Shown here in pieces: positions 17,571 through 26,695 of a stretch of DNA of 64,000 nucleotides. The stretch is from Roseburia sp. GTDB taxonomy: Bacteria > Bacillota > Clostridia > Lachnospirales > Lachnospiraceae. Each line of letters opens with the position of its first letter. Position 1 is the first letter of the stretch. Both the position numbers and the translations under genes were made by a program. Under the pieces are notes generated by a model, which worked only from the letters and a program-made list of their open reading frames with translations, was not told where the DNA came from and searched no databases. The stretch is taken from positions 124,001 through 188,000 of the forward strand of contig JAGBEG010000010.1 in assembly GCA_017937095.1 (NCBI GenBank). Direction: 5' to 3'.

Positions 17571-19103
17571 ATGGACTATATTATTGAAATGTTAGACATT
17601 ACAAAGGAATTTCCGGGGATCATTGCCAACGATCACATCACGCTCCAGATCAAAAAGGGAGAGATTCACGCTCTTCTCGGAGAAAACGGCGCAGGGAAAT
17701 CCACGCTGATGAGCGTACTGTTCGGTCTGTATCAGCCGGAGGGCGGATGCATTAAGGTAAGAGGAAAAGAAGTTAAGATCAATAATCCGCTGGATGCCAA
17801 TGCACTGGGGATTGGTATGGTGCACCAGCATTTTAAATTGGTGCATAATTTTACAGTTCTTCAAAATATTGTGCTCGGAAATGAAGATACAAAGCACGGG
17901 CTTTTAGAGATGAAGGCGGCGAGAGAGAAGGTCATGGCGCTTAGCGAGCGCTATCATCTTGCGGTCGATCCTGACGCCCAGATTCAGGATATCACGGTCG
18001 GAATGCAGCAGAGGGTCGAGATTCTTAAGATGCTCTACCGCGACAATGATATTCTCATTTTCGACGAGCCGACTGCGGTATTGACGCCGCAGGAAATCGA
18101 CGAGCTGATGAATATTATGAAGGAGCTTGTAAGCGAGGGCAAATCCATCATATTTATCACCCATAAGCTGAACGAGATCAAGGCGGTTGCAGACCGGTGT
18201 TCGGTTCTCCGCCGCGGAAAATATATCGGAACGGTGGACGTGGCGGAGACGGACAAGCAGGCGCTTTCCGAGATGATGGTCGGTCACAAGGTCAATCTGA
18301 CCGTAGACAAGGAAGCGGCAAAGCCGGGCGAAGTCGTGCTGTCCGTGGAGGGTCTGACGGTTAAGGATAAGAAGCAGGGTCACACCAAGGATATCATTAA
18401 GAATGTCTCATTTGAGGTGCGGGAAGGCGAGATTGTCTGTATCGCAGGAATCGACGGCAACGGACAGACGGAGTTAGTCGAGGCGGTCACGGGAATGATC
18501 CACGCAGACGAGGGAAGCATCCGCGTAAAGGGCGAGGATGTGACGAAGAAGTCCATCCGCTACCGCAATACGCATGGGATGTCCCATATACCGGAGGACC
18601 GTCACAAACACGGTCTGGTACTGGACTATTCCCTCGAGGAGAATCTTGTACTGCAGGATTATTTTGAGAAGCGTTTCCAGAATCACGGCTTCATCCGCAG
18701 GGACGCGGTGAACGCTTATGCGAATGAGCTTATTGAGAAGTTTGATATCAGAAGCGGTCAGGGCGCAGTCACAAAGGCGCGCAGTATGTCGGGCGGCAAT
18801 CAGCAGAAGGCGATTATCGCGCGTGAGCTGTCAAAGAATCCGAAGATCCTCGTGGCGGTACAGCCGACGCGCGGACTGGACGTCGGCGCGATCGAGTTCA
18901 TCCACAGCCAGATCGTCAAGGAGCGGGACGCCGGCGCAGGCGTGCTTCTCGTATCGCTGGAACTGGATGAGGTCATGAATTTAAGCGACCGTATTCTTGT
19001 CATTTATGAGGGCGAGATCGTGGCGGATCTTGATCCGAAGGAGACGACGGTACAGGAACTGGGGCTTTACATGGCAGGCTCGAAGAAGCAGGAGGGAAGA
19101 TAA
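17571..19103 (+). CDS. nucleoside ABC transporter ATP-binding protein (duplicated ABC)
   Basis: About 510 residues with two ABC domains in one chain. The first has Walker A GENGAGKST, a divergent signature DITVGMQQRVEILKML and Walker B ILIFDEPTAVLTPQE. The second has a diverged P-loop (GIDGNGQTEL), SMSGGNQQKAIIARELS and VAVQPTRGLDVGAIEF. This RbsA-like layout is typical of BMP-family nucleoside systems (NupO/YufO). Start 17571 is chosen for GGAG 6 nt upstream; in-frame alternatives are 17559 and GTG 17523. Confidence 0.92.
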   Translation: MDYIIEMLDITKEFPGIIANDHITLQIKKGEIHALLGENGAGKSTLMSVLFGLYQPEGGCIKVRGKEVKINNPLDANALGIGMVHQHFKLVHNFTVLQNIVLGNEDTKHGLLEMKAAREKVMALSERYHLAVDPDAQIQDITVGMQQRVEILKMLYRDNDILIFDEPTAVLTPQEIDELMNIMKELVSEGKSIIFITHKLNEIKAVADRCSVLRRGKYIGTVDVAETDKQALSEMMVGHKVNLTVDKEAAKPGEVVLSVEGLTVKDKKQGHTKDIIKNVSFEVREGEIVCIAGIDGNGQTELVEAVTGMIHADEGSIRVKGEDVTKKSIRYRNTHGMSHIPEDRHKHGLVLDYSLEENLVLQDYFEKRFQNHGFIRRDAVNAYANELIEKFDIRSGQGAVTKARSMSGGNQQKAIIARELSKNPKILVAVQPTRGLDVGAIEFIHSQIVKERDAGAGVLLVSLELDEVMNLSDRILVIYEGEIVADLDPKETTVQELGLYMAGSKKQEGR

Positions 19104-19104
19104 G

Positions 19105-20193
19105 ATGAAAAAGAAGATAGACAGTATAGGGTTTATGTCCTCGCTGTTCGCGATTATCGTCGGACTTCTTGTCGGCTTTGTGATTCTGCTCGTCAGCAAT
19201 CCGGCGGATGCGGGAGCGGGCTTTGTCACGATTCTTACAGGACCTCTGACACATGGCAGCAAGGGTGTGGGACAGGTTTTCTACTATGCGACGCCGATTA
19301 TTTTAACAGGCCTTTCGGTGGGCTTTGCATTTAAGACAGGACTTTTTAACATCGGTGCGTCGGGACAGTTCATTGTCGGCGCATTTGCAGCGGTCGTCGT
19401 CGGTATCAAGGGTGAGGCGTTTGGCAGCGCACAGTGGGTCGTTGCACTGCTTGCGGCGGTGCTGGCAGGAGCCGTCTGGGGCGCGATTCCGGGTCTTGTG
19501 AAGGCGTATTTTAATGTCAACGAGGTAATCGCCTGTATCATGACGAACTATATCGGGATGTATCTGGTCAACTATCTTGTCTCCACGAACAAGGACCTAT
19601 ATGACAAGATCCACAACTATTCCAAGAGTGTTGCAAACACTGCAAATATCCCGAAAATGGGACTGGATAAAGTGTTTGAGGGTTCGAGCGTGAACGGCGG
19701 ATTTTTCATTGCAGTAATTACGGCGGTTGTGATCTTCATTCTGTTAGAGAAGACGACCTTTGGATATGAGTTAAAGGCGGCAGGCTTTAACAAGGATGCG
19801 AGCAAGTATGCAGGAATGAACGAGAAGCGCAATATCATTCTCTCGATGGCAATCGCGGGCGCACTTTCCGGTATGGCGGGAGCGCTGCTTTATCTGGCAG
19901 GTTCGGGAAAGCATATCGAGATCGTGGATTCTCTTGCGGCAGAGGGCTTTACCGGTATTTCGGTCGCGCTGCTGGGACTTTCCAATCCGATCGGCGTGCT
20001 GCTTGCGGGTATTTTTATCGCCTACATCACGGCGGGCGGCTTCTATCTGCAGTTACTTAATTTCTCGACGGAGATTATTGATATTATCATTGCGGTCATC
20101 ATCTATTTCTCGGCGTTCTCGCTGTTTGTGCGCGTGTTCATCACGCAGCTTAAGAAGCGCCGTGAGGAGAAGCAGGAAGGAGGTAAAAAATAA
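19105..20193 (+). CDS. nucleoside ABC transporter permease 1
   Basis: 362 residues with about eight to nine membrane segments, starting MKKKIDSIGFMSSLFAIIVGLLVGFVILLVSNP. The branched-chain-type permease region GLSVGFAFKTGLFNIGASGQFIVGA is characteristic of NupP/YufP. GGAGGGAAG precedes the ATG, which follows the ATPase stop by 1 nt. The stop codon overlaps the next start (TAATG). Confidence 0.93.
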   Translation: MKKKIDSIGFMSSLFAIIVGLLVGFVILLVSNPADAGAGFVTILTGPLTHGSKGVGQVFYYATPIILTGLSVGFAFKTGLFNIGASGQFIVGAFAAVVVGIKGEAFGSAQWVVALLAAVLAGAVWGAIPGLVKAYFNVNEVIACIMTNYIGMYLVNYLVSTNKDLYDKIHNYSKSVANTANIPKMGLDKVFEGSSVNGGFFIAVITAVVIFILLEKTTFGYELKAAGFNKDASKYAGMNEKRNIILSMAIAGALSGMAGALLYLAGSGKHIEIVDSLAAEGFTGISVALLGLSNPIGVLLAGIFIAYITAGGFYLQLLNFSTEIIDIIIAVIIYFSAFSLFVRVFITQLKKRREEKQEGGKK

Positions 20194-21146
20194 TGGATAC
20201 GCTATTTCTGATATTTCAGCAGACAATGTTTTTTACAATTCCGCTGCTTTTGGTTGCGCTCGGCGGTATGTTTTCCGAGCGTTCCGGTATCATCAACATT
20301 GCGCTTGAGGGTATCATGATCATGGGGGCGTTCACCAGTATTCTTTTTATCAGTCTGACACAGGATAAGCTGAGTGGACAGCTCCAGTTGTTCCTTGCCA
20401 TTCTGATCGCTGCGGGAACGGGAATCCTCTTTTCACTGTTCCACGCGTTCGCATCCATCAACATGAAGGCAGATCAGACCATCAGCGGTACAGCGCTTAA
20501 TATGTTCGCGCCCGCGTTTGCAATCTTCGTTGCGAGACGCGTTGGAGGAACACAGCAGGTGCAGTTTGCCAATACCTTCCGTATTGATTCTGTTCCGGTA
20601 CTCGGCGATATTCCGGTGATTGGACCGCTGTTTTTTAAGAATACCTATATCACGACCTATATCGGGTTTGCGATTCTGGTTCTTTCGGTGATTGTAGTCT
20701 ATCACACGCGCTTTGGCCTGAGGCTCCGGGCGTGCGGCGAGCATCCGCAGGCGGCGGATTCCGTCGGAATCAATGTCTACAAGATGCAGTATGCGGGCGT
20801 TATCATTTCCGGTGCGCTCGGCGGTCTTGGCGGTCTTGTATTTGTTGTTCCGACCTCGACGAACTTCAATGCGACGGTAGCCGGATATGGTTTCCTTGCG
20901 CTTGCCGTACTGATTTTCGGACAGTGGCATCCGGTGAAGATTCTCGGGGCGGCGTTCTTCTTCGGACTGATGAAGACGATAGCGGCGTCGTATTCAGCGA
21001 TTCCGTTCCTTTCGACAATCGGAATCCCGAGCTATATCTACAAGATGATTCCGTATATTGCAACATTGATTGTACTGATTTTTACATCGAAAAATTCACA
21101 GGCGCCGAGAGCCGAGGGAATCCCGTATGATAAGGGAGCACGCTGA
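20193..21146 (+). CDS. nucleoside ABC transporter permease 2
   Basis: 317 residues, about eight membrane helices, with LVALGGMFSERSGIINIALEGIMIMGAF near the start and RACGEHPQAADSVGINVYKMQY in the middle, as in NupQ/YufQ. It is translationally coupled to permease 1 through a 1-nt stop-start overlap, with GGAGG ahead. Together they form the channel for nucleosides delivered by the BMP lipoprotein. Confidence 0.93.
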   Translation: MDTLFLIFQQTMFFTIPLLLVALGGMFSERSGIINIALEGIMIMGAFTSILFISLTQDKLSGQLQLFLAILIAAGTGILFSLFHAFASINMKADQTISGTALNMFAPAFAIFVARRVGGTQQVQFANTFRIDSVPVLGDIPVIGPLFFKNTYITTYIGFAILVLSVIVVYHTRFGLRLRACGEHPQAADSVGINVYKMQYAGVIISGALGGLGGLVFVVPTSTNFNATVAGYGFLALAVLIFGQWHPVKILGAAFFFGLMKTIAASYSAIPFLSTIGIPSYIYKMIPYIATLIVLIFTSKNSQAPRAEGIPYDKGAR

Positions 21147-21191
21147 CGTTCCGGCTGTTTGAAAAAGCTTATATGTATAAAGGAGATTTCT

Positions 21192-21836
21192 ATGATTCAG
21201 GCAAAATATTTTGACCATACAATTCTAAAGGCGGAGGCAACCGAGGCGCAGGTCGCAAAGATCTGTGAGGAAGCGCTTGCAAATGATTTCGCGTCGGTAT
21301 GCGTCAATCAGTATTATACGAAGTTTGTCGCAGAAAAGCTGAAGGGCTCTGACGTGAAGGTGTGTACCGTAGTCGGCTTCCCGCTTGGCATGTCGGACAC
21401 GGGAGTGAAGACGTTCGAGACGAAGACTGCGATTGAGGACGGCGCACAGGAAATCGATATGGTAATCAATGTCGGCGCGCTTAAGGACAAGAAGTATGAT
21501 TATGTCTTAAATGAGATCAGAACCTTAAAGGAGACATGCGGCAGCGACATCCTGCTCAAGGTCATCATCGAGACCTGTCTTCTCACAGAGGAGGAGAAGG
21601 TCAAAGCGTGCGAACTGGCGAAGGAAGCGGGAGCAGACTTTGTAAAGACCTCTACCGGATTTTCCACAGGCGGCGCAAAGGCGGAGGACGTTGCGCTGAT
21701 GCGAAGGACAGTCGGGGAAGAGATGGGCGTGAAGGCGTCCGGCGGGATTCATACGGCAGAGGAAGCACAGGCGATGATCGACGCCGGGGCGAGCCGTCTT
21801 GGAACAAGTGCAACACTTGCAATCATTGGAAAGTGA
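21192..21836 (+). CDS. deoC: deoxyribose-phosphate aldolase
   Basis: 214 residues. It cleaves 2-deoxyribose 5-phosphate to acetaldehyde and glyceraldehyde 3-phosphate, completing deoxynucleoside catabolism. Marks include [11 protein letters not shown] at the N-terminus, VGFPLGM, the Schiff-base lysine in [13 protein letters not shown] and the C-terminal [15 protein letters not shown] sits 6 nt before ATG 21192. Placement after the nucleoside transporter fits a nucleoside-use operon. Confidence 0.95.
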   Translation: MIQAKYFDHTILKAEATEAQVAKICEEALANDFASVCVNQYYTKFVAEKLKGSDVKVCTVVGFPLGMSDTGVKTFETKTAIEDGAQEIDMVINVGALKDKKYDYVLNEIRTLKETCGSDILLKVIIETCLLTEEEKVKACELAKEAGADFVKTSTGFSTGGAKAEDVALMRRTVGEEMGVKASGGIHTAEEAQAMIDAGASRLGTSATLAIIGK

Positions 21837-21863
21837 TGTGGTCTGACGATAGAGGAGCGGCAT

Positions 21864-22490
21864 ATGGATACGATATTGATAGGAATTGCAGGCGGAACGG
21901 GAAGCGGAAAGACGACGCTTGCCAACAGGCTGATTGACAGCTTCGGCGATGACGAGGTGAGCGTTCTGCGCCACGACAATTATTATAAGCGCCATGATGA
22001 GATGGATTATGAGGAGCGGAGCAGGTTAAATTACGACCATCCCGACGCGTTTGATACGGAGCTTTTATGCGAGCACATTAAGGCGCTTAAGGCGGGAAGC
22101 TCCGTGCTTATGCCGGTCTATGATTATTCGGTACATAACCGTTCAGAGGAAACGATTCTGGTAAAGCCGGCGCCTGTGATCGTGCTGGAGGGAATCCTGA
22201 TCTTTGCAGAACCGAAGCTCTGTGACCTTATGGACATCAAGGTATTTGTGGACACGGATGCGGATGTGCGTATTCTCCGCAGAATCGTGCGGGACGTCAA
22301 GAACCGCGAGCGTTCCTTAGACAGTGTCATCTGCCAGTATTTAACGACGGTAAAGCCGATGCACGAGCAGTTCGTGGAGCCGAGCAAGCGGCGCGCGGAC
22401 ATCATCATACCGGAGGGCGGCGAGAATCTCGTTGCGCTTGATATGCTGATTGAGCGGGTGCGAAAGCATCTTGGCGGAAGTGGAAAGTAA
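21864..22490 (+). CDS. udk: uridine kinase
   Basis: 208 residues. Walker A GGTGSGKTTLA lies at the N-terminus. Further marks are DNYYKRHDEMDYEERSRLNYDHPDAFDT, the YDYSVHNR motif and RRIVRDVKNRERSLDSV. It phosphorylates uridine and cytidine, the salvage step after uptake. It follows deoC by 27 bp with AGAGGAG upstream and is closed by a strong bidirectional terminator. Confidence 0.94.
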   Translation: MDTILIGIAGGTGSGKTTLANRLIDSFGDDEVSVLRHDNYYKRHDEMDYEERSRLNYDHPDAFDTELLCEHIKALKAGSSVLMPVYDYSVHNRSEETILVKPAPVIVLEGILIFAEPKLCDLMDIKVFVDTDADVRILRRIVRDVKNRERSLDSVICQYLTTVKPMHEQFVEPSKRRADIIIPEGGENLVALDMLIERVRKHLGGSGK

Positions 22491-22550
22491 GAGAATCGTT
22501 GGCTGTGCGAAATGGTATCGCATCTGCGCAGCATTTTCCGTATAGGAAAT

Positions 22551-22594
22551 AAAACTGCCGTATTCCATTCTTCTTTGGAATACGGCAGTTTTTT
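22551..22594. terminator. bidirectional terminator between udk and the SGNH hydrolase gene
   Basis: A perfect 17-bp stem (22551-22567 with 22576-22592) and 8-nt loop, with an A run at the left foot and a T run at the right. It can serve both convergent genes. Confidence 0.88.
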
Positions 22595-22608
22595 GCGGGG
22601 CAGCTTTT

Positions 22609-23784
22609 TCAGCGCAACAGCTCTTTTGGAACGCAGCGCGCCATTTCGTTGTAGGCGGTGCTGCTTGGATGTAAGTGATCACCGCTGTCAAAGCCGTTTT
22701 TAAAGGCACGGGGATTCGCGGGATCGCGCAGCGCCGCATCGAAGTCGATACAGCCGTCGGCGTCCTTCGTGTGGCGCATCCACTCGTTTACTTCATGCCG
22801 CAGCTCTTCGCGGAACGGCGCGTAGGTGCGCCAGCCCTCGATGGGAAGGAGCGTGCCGAGATAGACCTGTTTATCAAGCTTTCTTGCCTCCTCAATATAC
22901 CATTTCAGACCATCGATCAATTCGGCGGCGGTCGGCAGATCGCTCATCGGACGGAACTGGTTCTGCTCGACGCCGACGGGATGGATGATATCGTTGATTC
23001 CCTGCTGGATAATGACGGTATCCGCCCCTGCGGTCGGTATCTCGTGGCGGAAACGGTTCTCGCCCTTTAGACCGTAGGAATCGTAGGTGATGCAGTCATA
23101 CTGACGGAGTACCCTTGTGCCGCTCGCAGCGCGCCGGATGACCGAGGTGTGGGAAAAGCCTTCCCCGCGCAGACGCAGTGTCAGATAGTCCGGCCATGCC
23201 TGTGCAGTGATGGAATCTCCGTAGCAGATGAGGGCGCGGCAGTCTGTGTCCGTTAAAATGTCGATATTGCTCAGAAAATAGAACCAGCTTGTCGTCTTCG
23301 TGGTGAGGGGAGGCAATGCTTCTTCTGACGTGACGTTGCCGAAGGAGAAATAGCCCTTTGACAGCGGTCCGGTAATCATCACGGCAGACTGCATCGCAGT
23401 GAAATCTGAAAAATAGATGCTGACAGCAAGCGTTGCGCCGCTCTTTACCGGAAAATCAACCGCGTCGCTCACAACCGTTTCACCGGGGGCAAGCGTCACG
23501 TCCGTTTTTCCCTGAAAGGTGATGGCACGGCTGGTGTGCGGTGCGAGCGGACAGGAGAGCGGCATGGAAGCGGTCAGATCGGCGGAGGAGAGGGCGACCG
23601 TGGCTTCTGCAATCGTCACAGCCTCCTTTCCACAGTAATTGTCGAAGGTGAAGCGGAGCTGACTTCCGGAAAACGGCGCGTAGACCGGATAGCGGAGAGT
23701 GATATCCTTTGCGTAGCCCTCAGGATGATGTTCAGCAATCGACATTGCATTTCCCCACATGGAGACCCATTTTGTATCGTTCAT
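22609..23784 (-). CDS. SGNH/GDSL hydrolase family protein
   Basis: 391 residues, leftward. The N-terminal ~170 residues look like a beta-sandwich (THTSRAITFQGKTDVTL region). The C-terminal SGNH hydrolase has block I CYGDSITAQAWPDYL, block III IQQGINDIIHP and block V SGDHLHPS, which supply the Ser, Asn and Asp/His catalytic residues. No signal peptide is visible, so it is probably cytoplasmic. Likely an esterase acting on acylated saccharides; the exact substrate is not readable. Confidence 0.88.
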   Translation of the reverse strand: MNDTKWVSMWGNAMSIAEHHPEGYAKDITLRYPVYAPFSGSQLRFTFDNYCGKEAVTIAEATVALSSADLTASMPLSCPLAPHTSRAITFQGKTDVTLAPGETVVSDAVDFPVKSGATLAVSIYFSDFTAMQSAVMITGPLSKGYFSFGNVTSEEALPPLTTKTTSWFYFLSNIDILTDTDCRALICYGDSITAQAWPDYLTLRLRGEGFSHTSVIRRAASGTRVLRQYDCITYDSYGLKGENRFRHEIPTAGADTVIIQQGINDIIHPVGVEQNQFRPMSDLPTAAELIDGLKWYIEEARKLDKQVYLGTLLPIEGWRTYAPFREELRHEVNEWMRHTKDADGCIDFDAALRDPANPRAFKNGFDSGDHLHPSSTAYNEMARCVPKELLR

Positions 23785-23917
23785 AATATATCATTCCTTT
23801 TCCTGTAATCAATTTGCCGGATGTGTGAGATATCCGCAGCATTCCCATGTATTATATACGATATCGGGCTGATTTTCCAGCAGCATTATTCCGACAGCGC
23901 TATCGTGTAGAAAGAAC

Positions 23918-23946
23918 TTGTCCTTTTACGGAATAATTGCTATAAT
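23918..23946 (+). promoter_or_regulatory. promoter for the 98-residue membrane protein gene
   Basis: TTGTCC (23918-23923), a 17-bp spacer and perfect TATAAT (23941-23946), 56 bp before the start codon. Confidence 0.65.
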
Positions 23947-24001
23947 GACAGAGTCGGAAATTTATGACAGTTTTTGATGTCGGAAAAGAGAGGAAGGAAC
24001 T

Positions 24002-24298
24002 ATGAGAGAGACGGAGAACAAGAACATGCTGGTTCTGTTCGGAGTCATTGTCGCGGCATTGCTCGTGATATTGATTTCCATTCTGGGATTCGATATGCCG
24101 GTTGTCCCGGTCTGTGTCATTGTTTTGATAGAGGCGGCGCTTGCTGTGTGCCTGCATGACGTGCCGATCTGGCTGCATGGTCTGGTAGTGCTCGTGCAGA
24201 TTGTGGCGGGTATTCTGTGCCACAACATCATTTTCGTCGTGATGTGTGTGGTAATCTATCTGCTTGGAATTTTGACACTTGGAGTAATAAAGAATTAA
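24002..24298 (+). CDS. small multi-spanning membrane protein, function unknown
   Basis: 98 residues, very hydrophobic after a charged N-terminus (MRETENKN). About four membrane segments can be drawn: 9-27, 31-49, 55-73 and 76-95. It has its own promoter and terminator. The start has GAGAGGAAGGAAC upstream. I do not recognise the family. Confidence 0.75.
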   Translation: MRETENKNMLVLFGVIVAALLVILISILGFDMPVVPVCVIVLIEAALAVCLHDVPIWLHGLVVLVQIVAGILCHNIIFVVMCVVIYLLGILTLGVIKN

Positions 24299-24314
24299 GA
24301 ACGGGGATTTTGAG

Positions 24315-24357
24315 GGGACTTTTATGAAGCGCGATGCACTTGATAAAAGTCCCTTTT
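24315..24357 (+). terminator. terminator after the 98-residue membrane protein gene
   Basis: GGGACTTTTAT (24315-24325) pairs perfectly with ATAAAAGTCCC (24343-24353), followed by TTTT. Confidence 0.8.
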
Positions 24358-24447
24358 CTTTCGCCGGGGTGCAAGGCGTTTCCCCCCGGCAGAACAAAAA
24401 TCCCTGCCGGACAGAGGCGCAGGGAATATGTCATGAGGAGGAAAGAA

Positions 24448-24999
24448 ATGTTAGACAGACTTTTTCTGGAAATGATCGCTTATTACAGCGGTGATCCGAA
24501 AAGGATCGGACATTTTACGAAGGTGCACAGCTACGCGAAGCTGATCGGGGAACAGGAGGGCTTATCTGCGGAGGAGCTTTTTATTCTTGAGGCGGCTGCG
24601 TACACGCACGATATCGGCATCAAGCCTGCCGAGGAAAAGTACGGAAGCTGTGCGGGAAAATTGCAGGAGGAGGAAGGACCTGCGGTCGCAAGGGAAATGT
24701 TAGGGAGGCTGGGCTTTGATGCGAAGGTGACGGAGCGCGTCTGCTATCTGATCGGGCATCATCATACCTACAGCAATATCGACGGAATAGATTATCAGAT
24801 TCTTGTGGAAGCGGATTTTCTGGTGAATCTCTATGAGGATGGAACGCCGGACGGGAAGGGCGGATTCCTGCCGGACGAAAAAGCGGTGCGGACGGCTTAT
24901 GAGCGTATTTTCTGGACGGAGACAGGAAAGAGAATCTGCGCGCAGATGTTTTGGGGCAATGCGGCGCAGGCGGAAAGCATAGATACGGAAATGAGATAA
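24448..24999 (+). CDS. HD domain-containing protein (putative phosphohydrolase)
   Basis: 183 residues. HD residues are visible: an early His in IGHFTKVHSYA, the HD pair in AAAYTHDIGIKPAEEKYG, the HHH stretch in LIGHHHTYSNIDGID, and a late Asp in VEADFLVNL. This is the metal-binding set of the HD superfamily. Start ATG 24448 has GAGGAGG 6 nt upstream; the open frame extends back into the preceding terminator, which is not credible coding. The substrate (a nucleotide or cyclic dinucleotide) cannot be told from sequence. Confidence 0.87.
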   Translation: MLDRLFLEMIAYYSGDPKRIGHFTKVHSYAKLIGEQEGLSAEELFILEAAAYTHDIGIKPAEEKYGSCAGKLQEEEGPAVAREMLGRLGFDAKVTERVCYLIGHHHTYSNIDGIDYQILVEADFLVNLYEDGTPDGKGGFLPDEKAVRTAYERIFWTETGKRICAQMFWGNAAQAESIDTEMR

Positions 25000-25032
25000 A
25001 ACAAGACTACAAAAACCTGCATGGAGGAAACG

Positions 25033-26217
25033 ATGGAGCGTTATAAGGAAAAAGAAAAGGTTTTAGTATTTGCATCAAGAGAAATCTGTTATATGTCGAG
25101 CAATTTTTTTGCAAACCAGATCGGGGCGGCGTTCGAGGAGCTTGGCTTTGCGGCGGAGATCTGCGAATTATCCAAAGGAGACGATCTCGATGAGAAGCTG
25201 GAACCTTATATCGGCGGAAAGTACCGTCTGATTCTTGATTTTAATTCCATGCTGCCGCGCATGGAGACAGAAGACGGCGTTCCTTATCTGGATAAGCTTT
25301 GTGGACCGTTTTTTGATTATATTCTCGATCACCCGCTGTTTCACTACAACGGACTGACATGTGGGGCGAAAAATCTGCACGCCATTGTGTTAGACGAGGC
25401 GCAGAAGCAGTATGTAAAGGAGTATTATCCGGGGGTATCAGACGTTCATATGCTGCCGCTCGGCGCGACAAAGGCGCTCTATGACGGTGAGAAGGAAGCG
25501 GAATGCCGTATTCTTTTTCCGGGGACATATGACTCCCCGGATGCGGTCTATGAGCTTGTGAAAGCTTCGCCGGAGCCGCTGCGGGGAATGATGAAGGCTC
25601 TGATCGAGCGAAGGGTGAGCGAGCCGCTTCTTCCGATGGAAGAGGCGTTCCGGCAATATCTGTTCGAACAGGGTATGGAGCTGTCCGTCGGGCAGTTCGC
25701 GTTGTTCATGAACAGCATGTACCCGGTGGATGCGTATGTCAGGGACTATTTCAGGAAAGCGGCGCTCGATGAGCTGCTGGCACGAAGGCTTCCGGTCACA
25801 GTCATCGGTGAGGGCTGGGAGAAGTACAAAGGAGCGGAGGAGAGCAGCCTGAAGCGGGAGCGCGCCGTGCCGTTTGCGCTCTCTTTCGAGCGCATTGCCA
25901 AGGCGCATGTGCTCTTAAACGTCTCCCCGATTTTCAACCGTGGGATGCATGACCGGATTCCGGCGGGGATGGCGAATCACACGGTCGTGCTCACGGATGA
26001 GAACCCATGGCTTGCGGAACAATTTGCGGATGGCGGGGACATGGCGTTTTATTCTCTGGAGAAGATGGACACGCTGGCAGATGCGGCGGAACGCTTGCTG
26101 GGCGACCCTGCGCTGCGCGGGCGGATTGCGGAGAACGCCTACAGGACATACGAAGCGGGGCATACGTGGAAGTGCCGGGCAGAGGCGATCTTAAAAATGG
26201 CGGATGCGGTTCGTTAA
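25033..26217 (+). CDS. CgeB/YkvP-like glycosyltransferase family protein
   Basis: About 394 residues. The N-terminal part (VLVFASREICYMSSNFFANQIGAAFEELGF, then LILDFNSMLPR) resembles the DUF3880 half of GT-B proteins. The C-terminal half has VTVIGEGWEKY, HVLLNVSPIFNRGMHDRIPAGMANHTVVLTDENPWL and a closing RTYEAGHTWKCRAEAIL helix, as in the Glyco_trans_1_2 domain of spore protein CgeB. Start 25033 has GGAGG 5 nt upstream; 25021 is the alternative. The glycan it modifies is unknown. Confidence 0.82.
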   Translation: MERYKEKEKVLVFASREICYMSSNFFANQIGAAFEELGFAAEICELSKGDDLDEKLEPYIGGKYRLILDFNSMLPRMETEDGVPYLDKLCGPFFDYILDHPLFHYNGLTCGAKNLHAIVLDEAQKQYVKEYYPGVSDVHMLPLGATKALYDGEKEAECRILFPGTYDSPDAVYELVKASPEPLRGMMKALIERRVSEPLLPMEEAFRQYLFEQGMELSVGQFALFMNSMYPVDAYVRDYFRKAALDELLARRLPVTVIGEGWEKYKGAEESSLKRERAVPFALSFERIAKAHVLLNVSPIFNRGMHDRIPAGMANHTVVLTDENPWLAEQFADGGDMAFYSLEKMDTLADAAERLLGDPALRGRIAENAYRTYEAGHTWKCRAEAILKMADAVR

Positions 26218-26218
26218 G

Positions 26219-26250
26219 GTAACAGTTCAGCCGGATGGCTGAACTGTTAC
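26219..26250. repeat. 14-bp perfect hairpin after the glycosyltransferase gene
   Basis: GTAACAGTTCAGCC (26219-26232) and GGCTGAACTGTTAC (26237-26250) with a GGAT loop. It has no immediate T tract, so it is a strong stem-loop but only a possible terminator. Confidence 0.6.
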
Positions 26251-26278
26251 TCGTTAAGCCATATTTTTTTAAAAGTGA

Positions 26279-26339
26279 TTGACAAATATATCGGGCGACG
26301 ATATAATAAAAATACGATATATCACTTGACGATATATCG
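26279..26339 (+). promoter_or_regulatory. consensus promoter with repeated ATATATCG operator of the PadR operon
   Basis: TTGACA (26279-26284), 17-bp spacer and TATAAT (26302-26307), both perfect. The spacer holds a TATATCG-N5-CGATATA dyad (26287-26305). Downstream come CGATATATCA (26315-26324) and the perfect palindrome CGATATATCG (26330-26339). The likely ligand is the PadR protein encoded 30 bp further on. Confidence 0.8.
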
Positions 26340-26368
26340 CGAGGCGAATGAAGGAGGAGAGCCGATTA

Positions 26369-26695
26369 ATGGACAAAAATATTCCATTAACAGAAGCCGT
26401 GTTTTACATCCTGCTGGCGGTGAGAACACCGAATCACGGTTACGGGATCATTCAGGAAGTGGAGCGTCTTACAGACGGCAGGGTCACATTGGGAGCCGGA
26501 ACCTTATACGGCGCGATCCAGACATTGGAGAAGAAGAACTGGATTCGTGTCTACAGTGTTGATACCGAGTCCCGTAAGAAAAAGGAATATGTAATCACAG
26601 CGTTGGGACGTGAGGTTTTTGAGGAAGAGAGAGCACGGTTGGAGGAATTATTAAAGAACGCAGAATTGATGGAGGAGATGAAAGAAAATGATTAA
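26369..26695 (+). CDS. PadR family transcriptional regulator
   Basis: 108 residues. A winged helix with LTEAVFYILLAVRTPNHGYGIIQEVERLTDGRVTLGAGTLYGAIQTLEKKNWI, the PadR N-terminal signature, then a short C-terminal dimerisation helix. Start ATG 26369 is preceded by AAGGAGG; an in-frame ATG at 26348 lies inside the leader. It overlaps the next gene by 8 nt. Probably represses its own operon through the ATATATCG sites. Confidence 0.93.
   Translation: MDKNIPLTEAVFYILLAVRTPNHGYGIIQEVERLTDGRVTLGAGTLYGAIQTLEKKNWIRVYSVDTESRKKKEYVITALGREVFEEERARLEELLKNAELMEEMKEND

Noticed and set aside
24334..24447. N-terminal extension of the HD-domain protein
   Set aside because: It is encoded by the terminator hairpin of the preceding gene; the ATG at 24448 has a good ribosome site.
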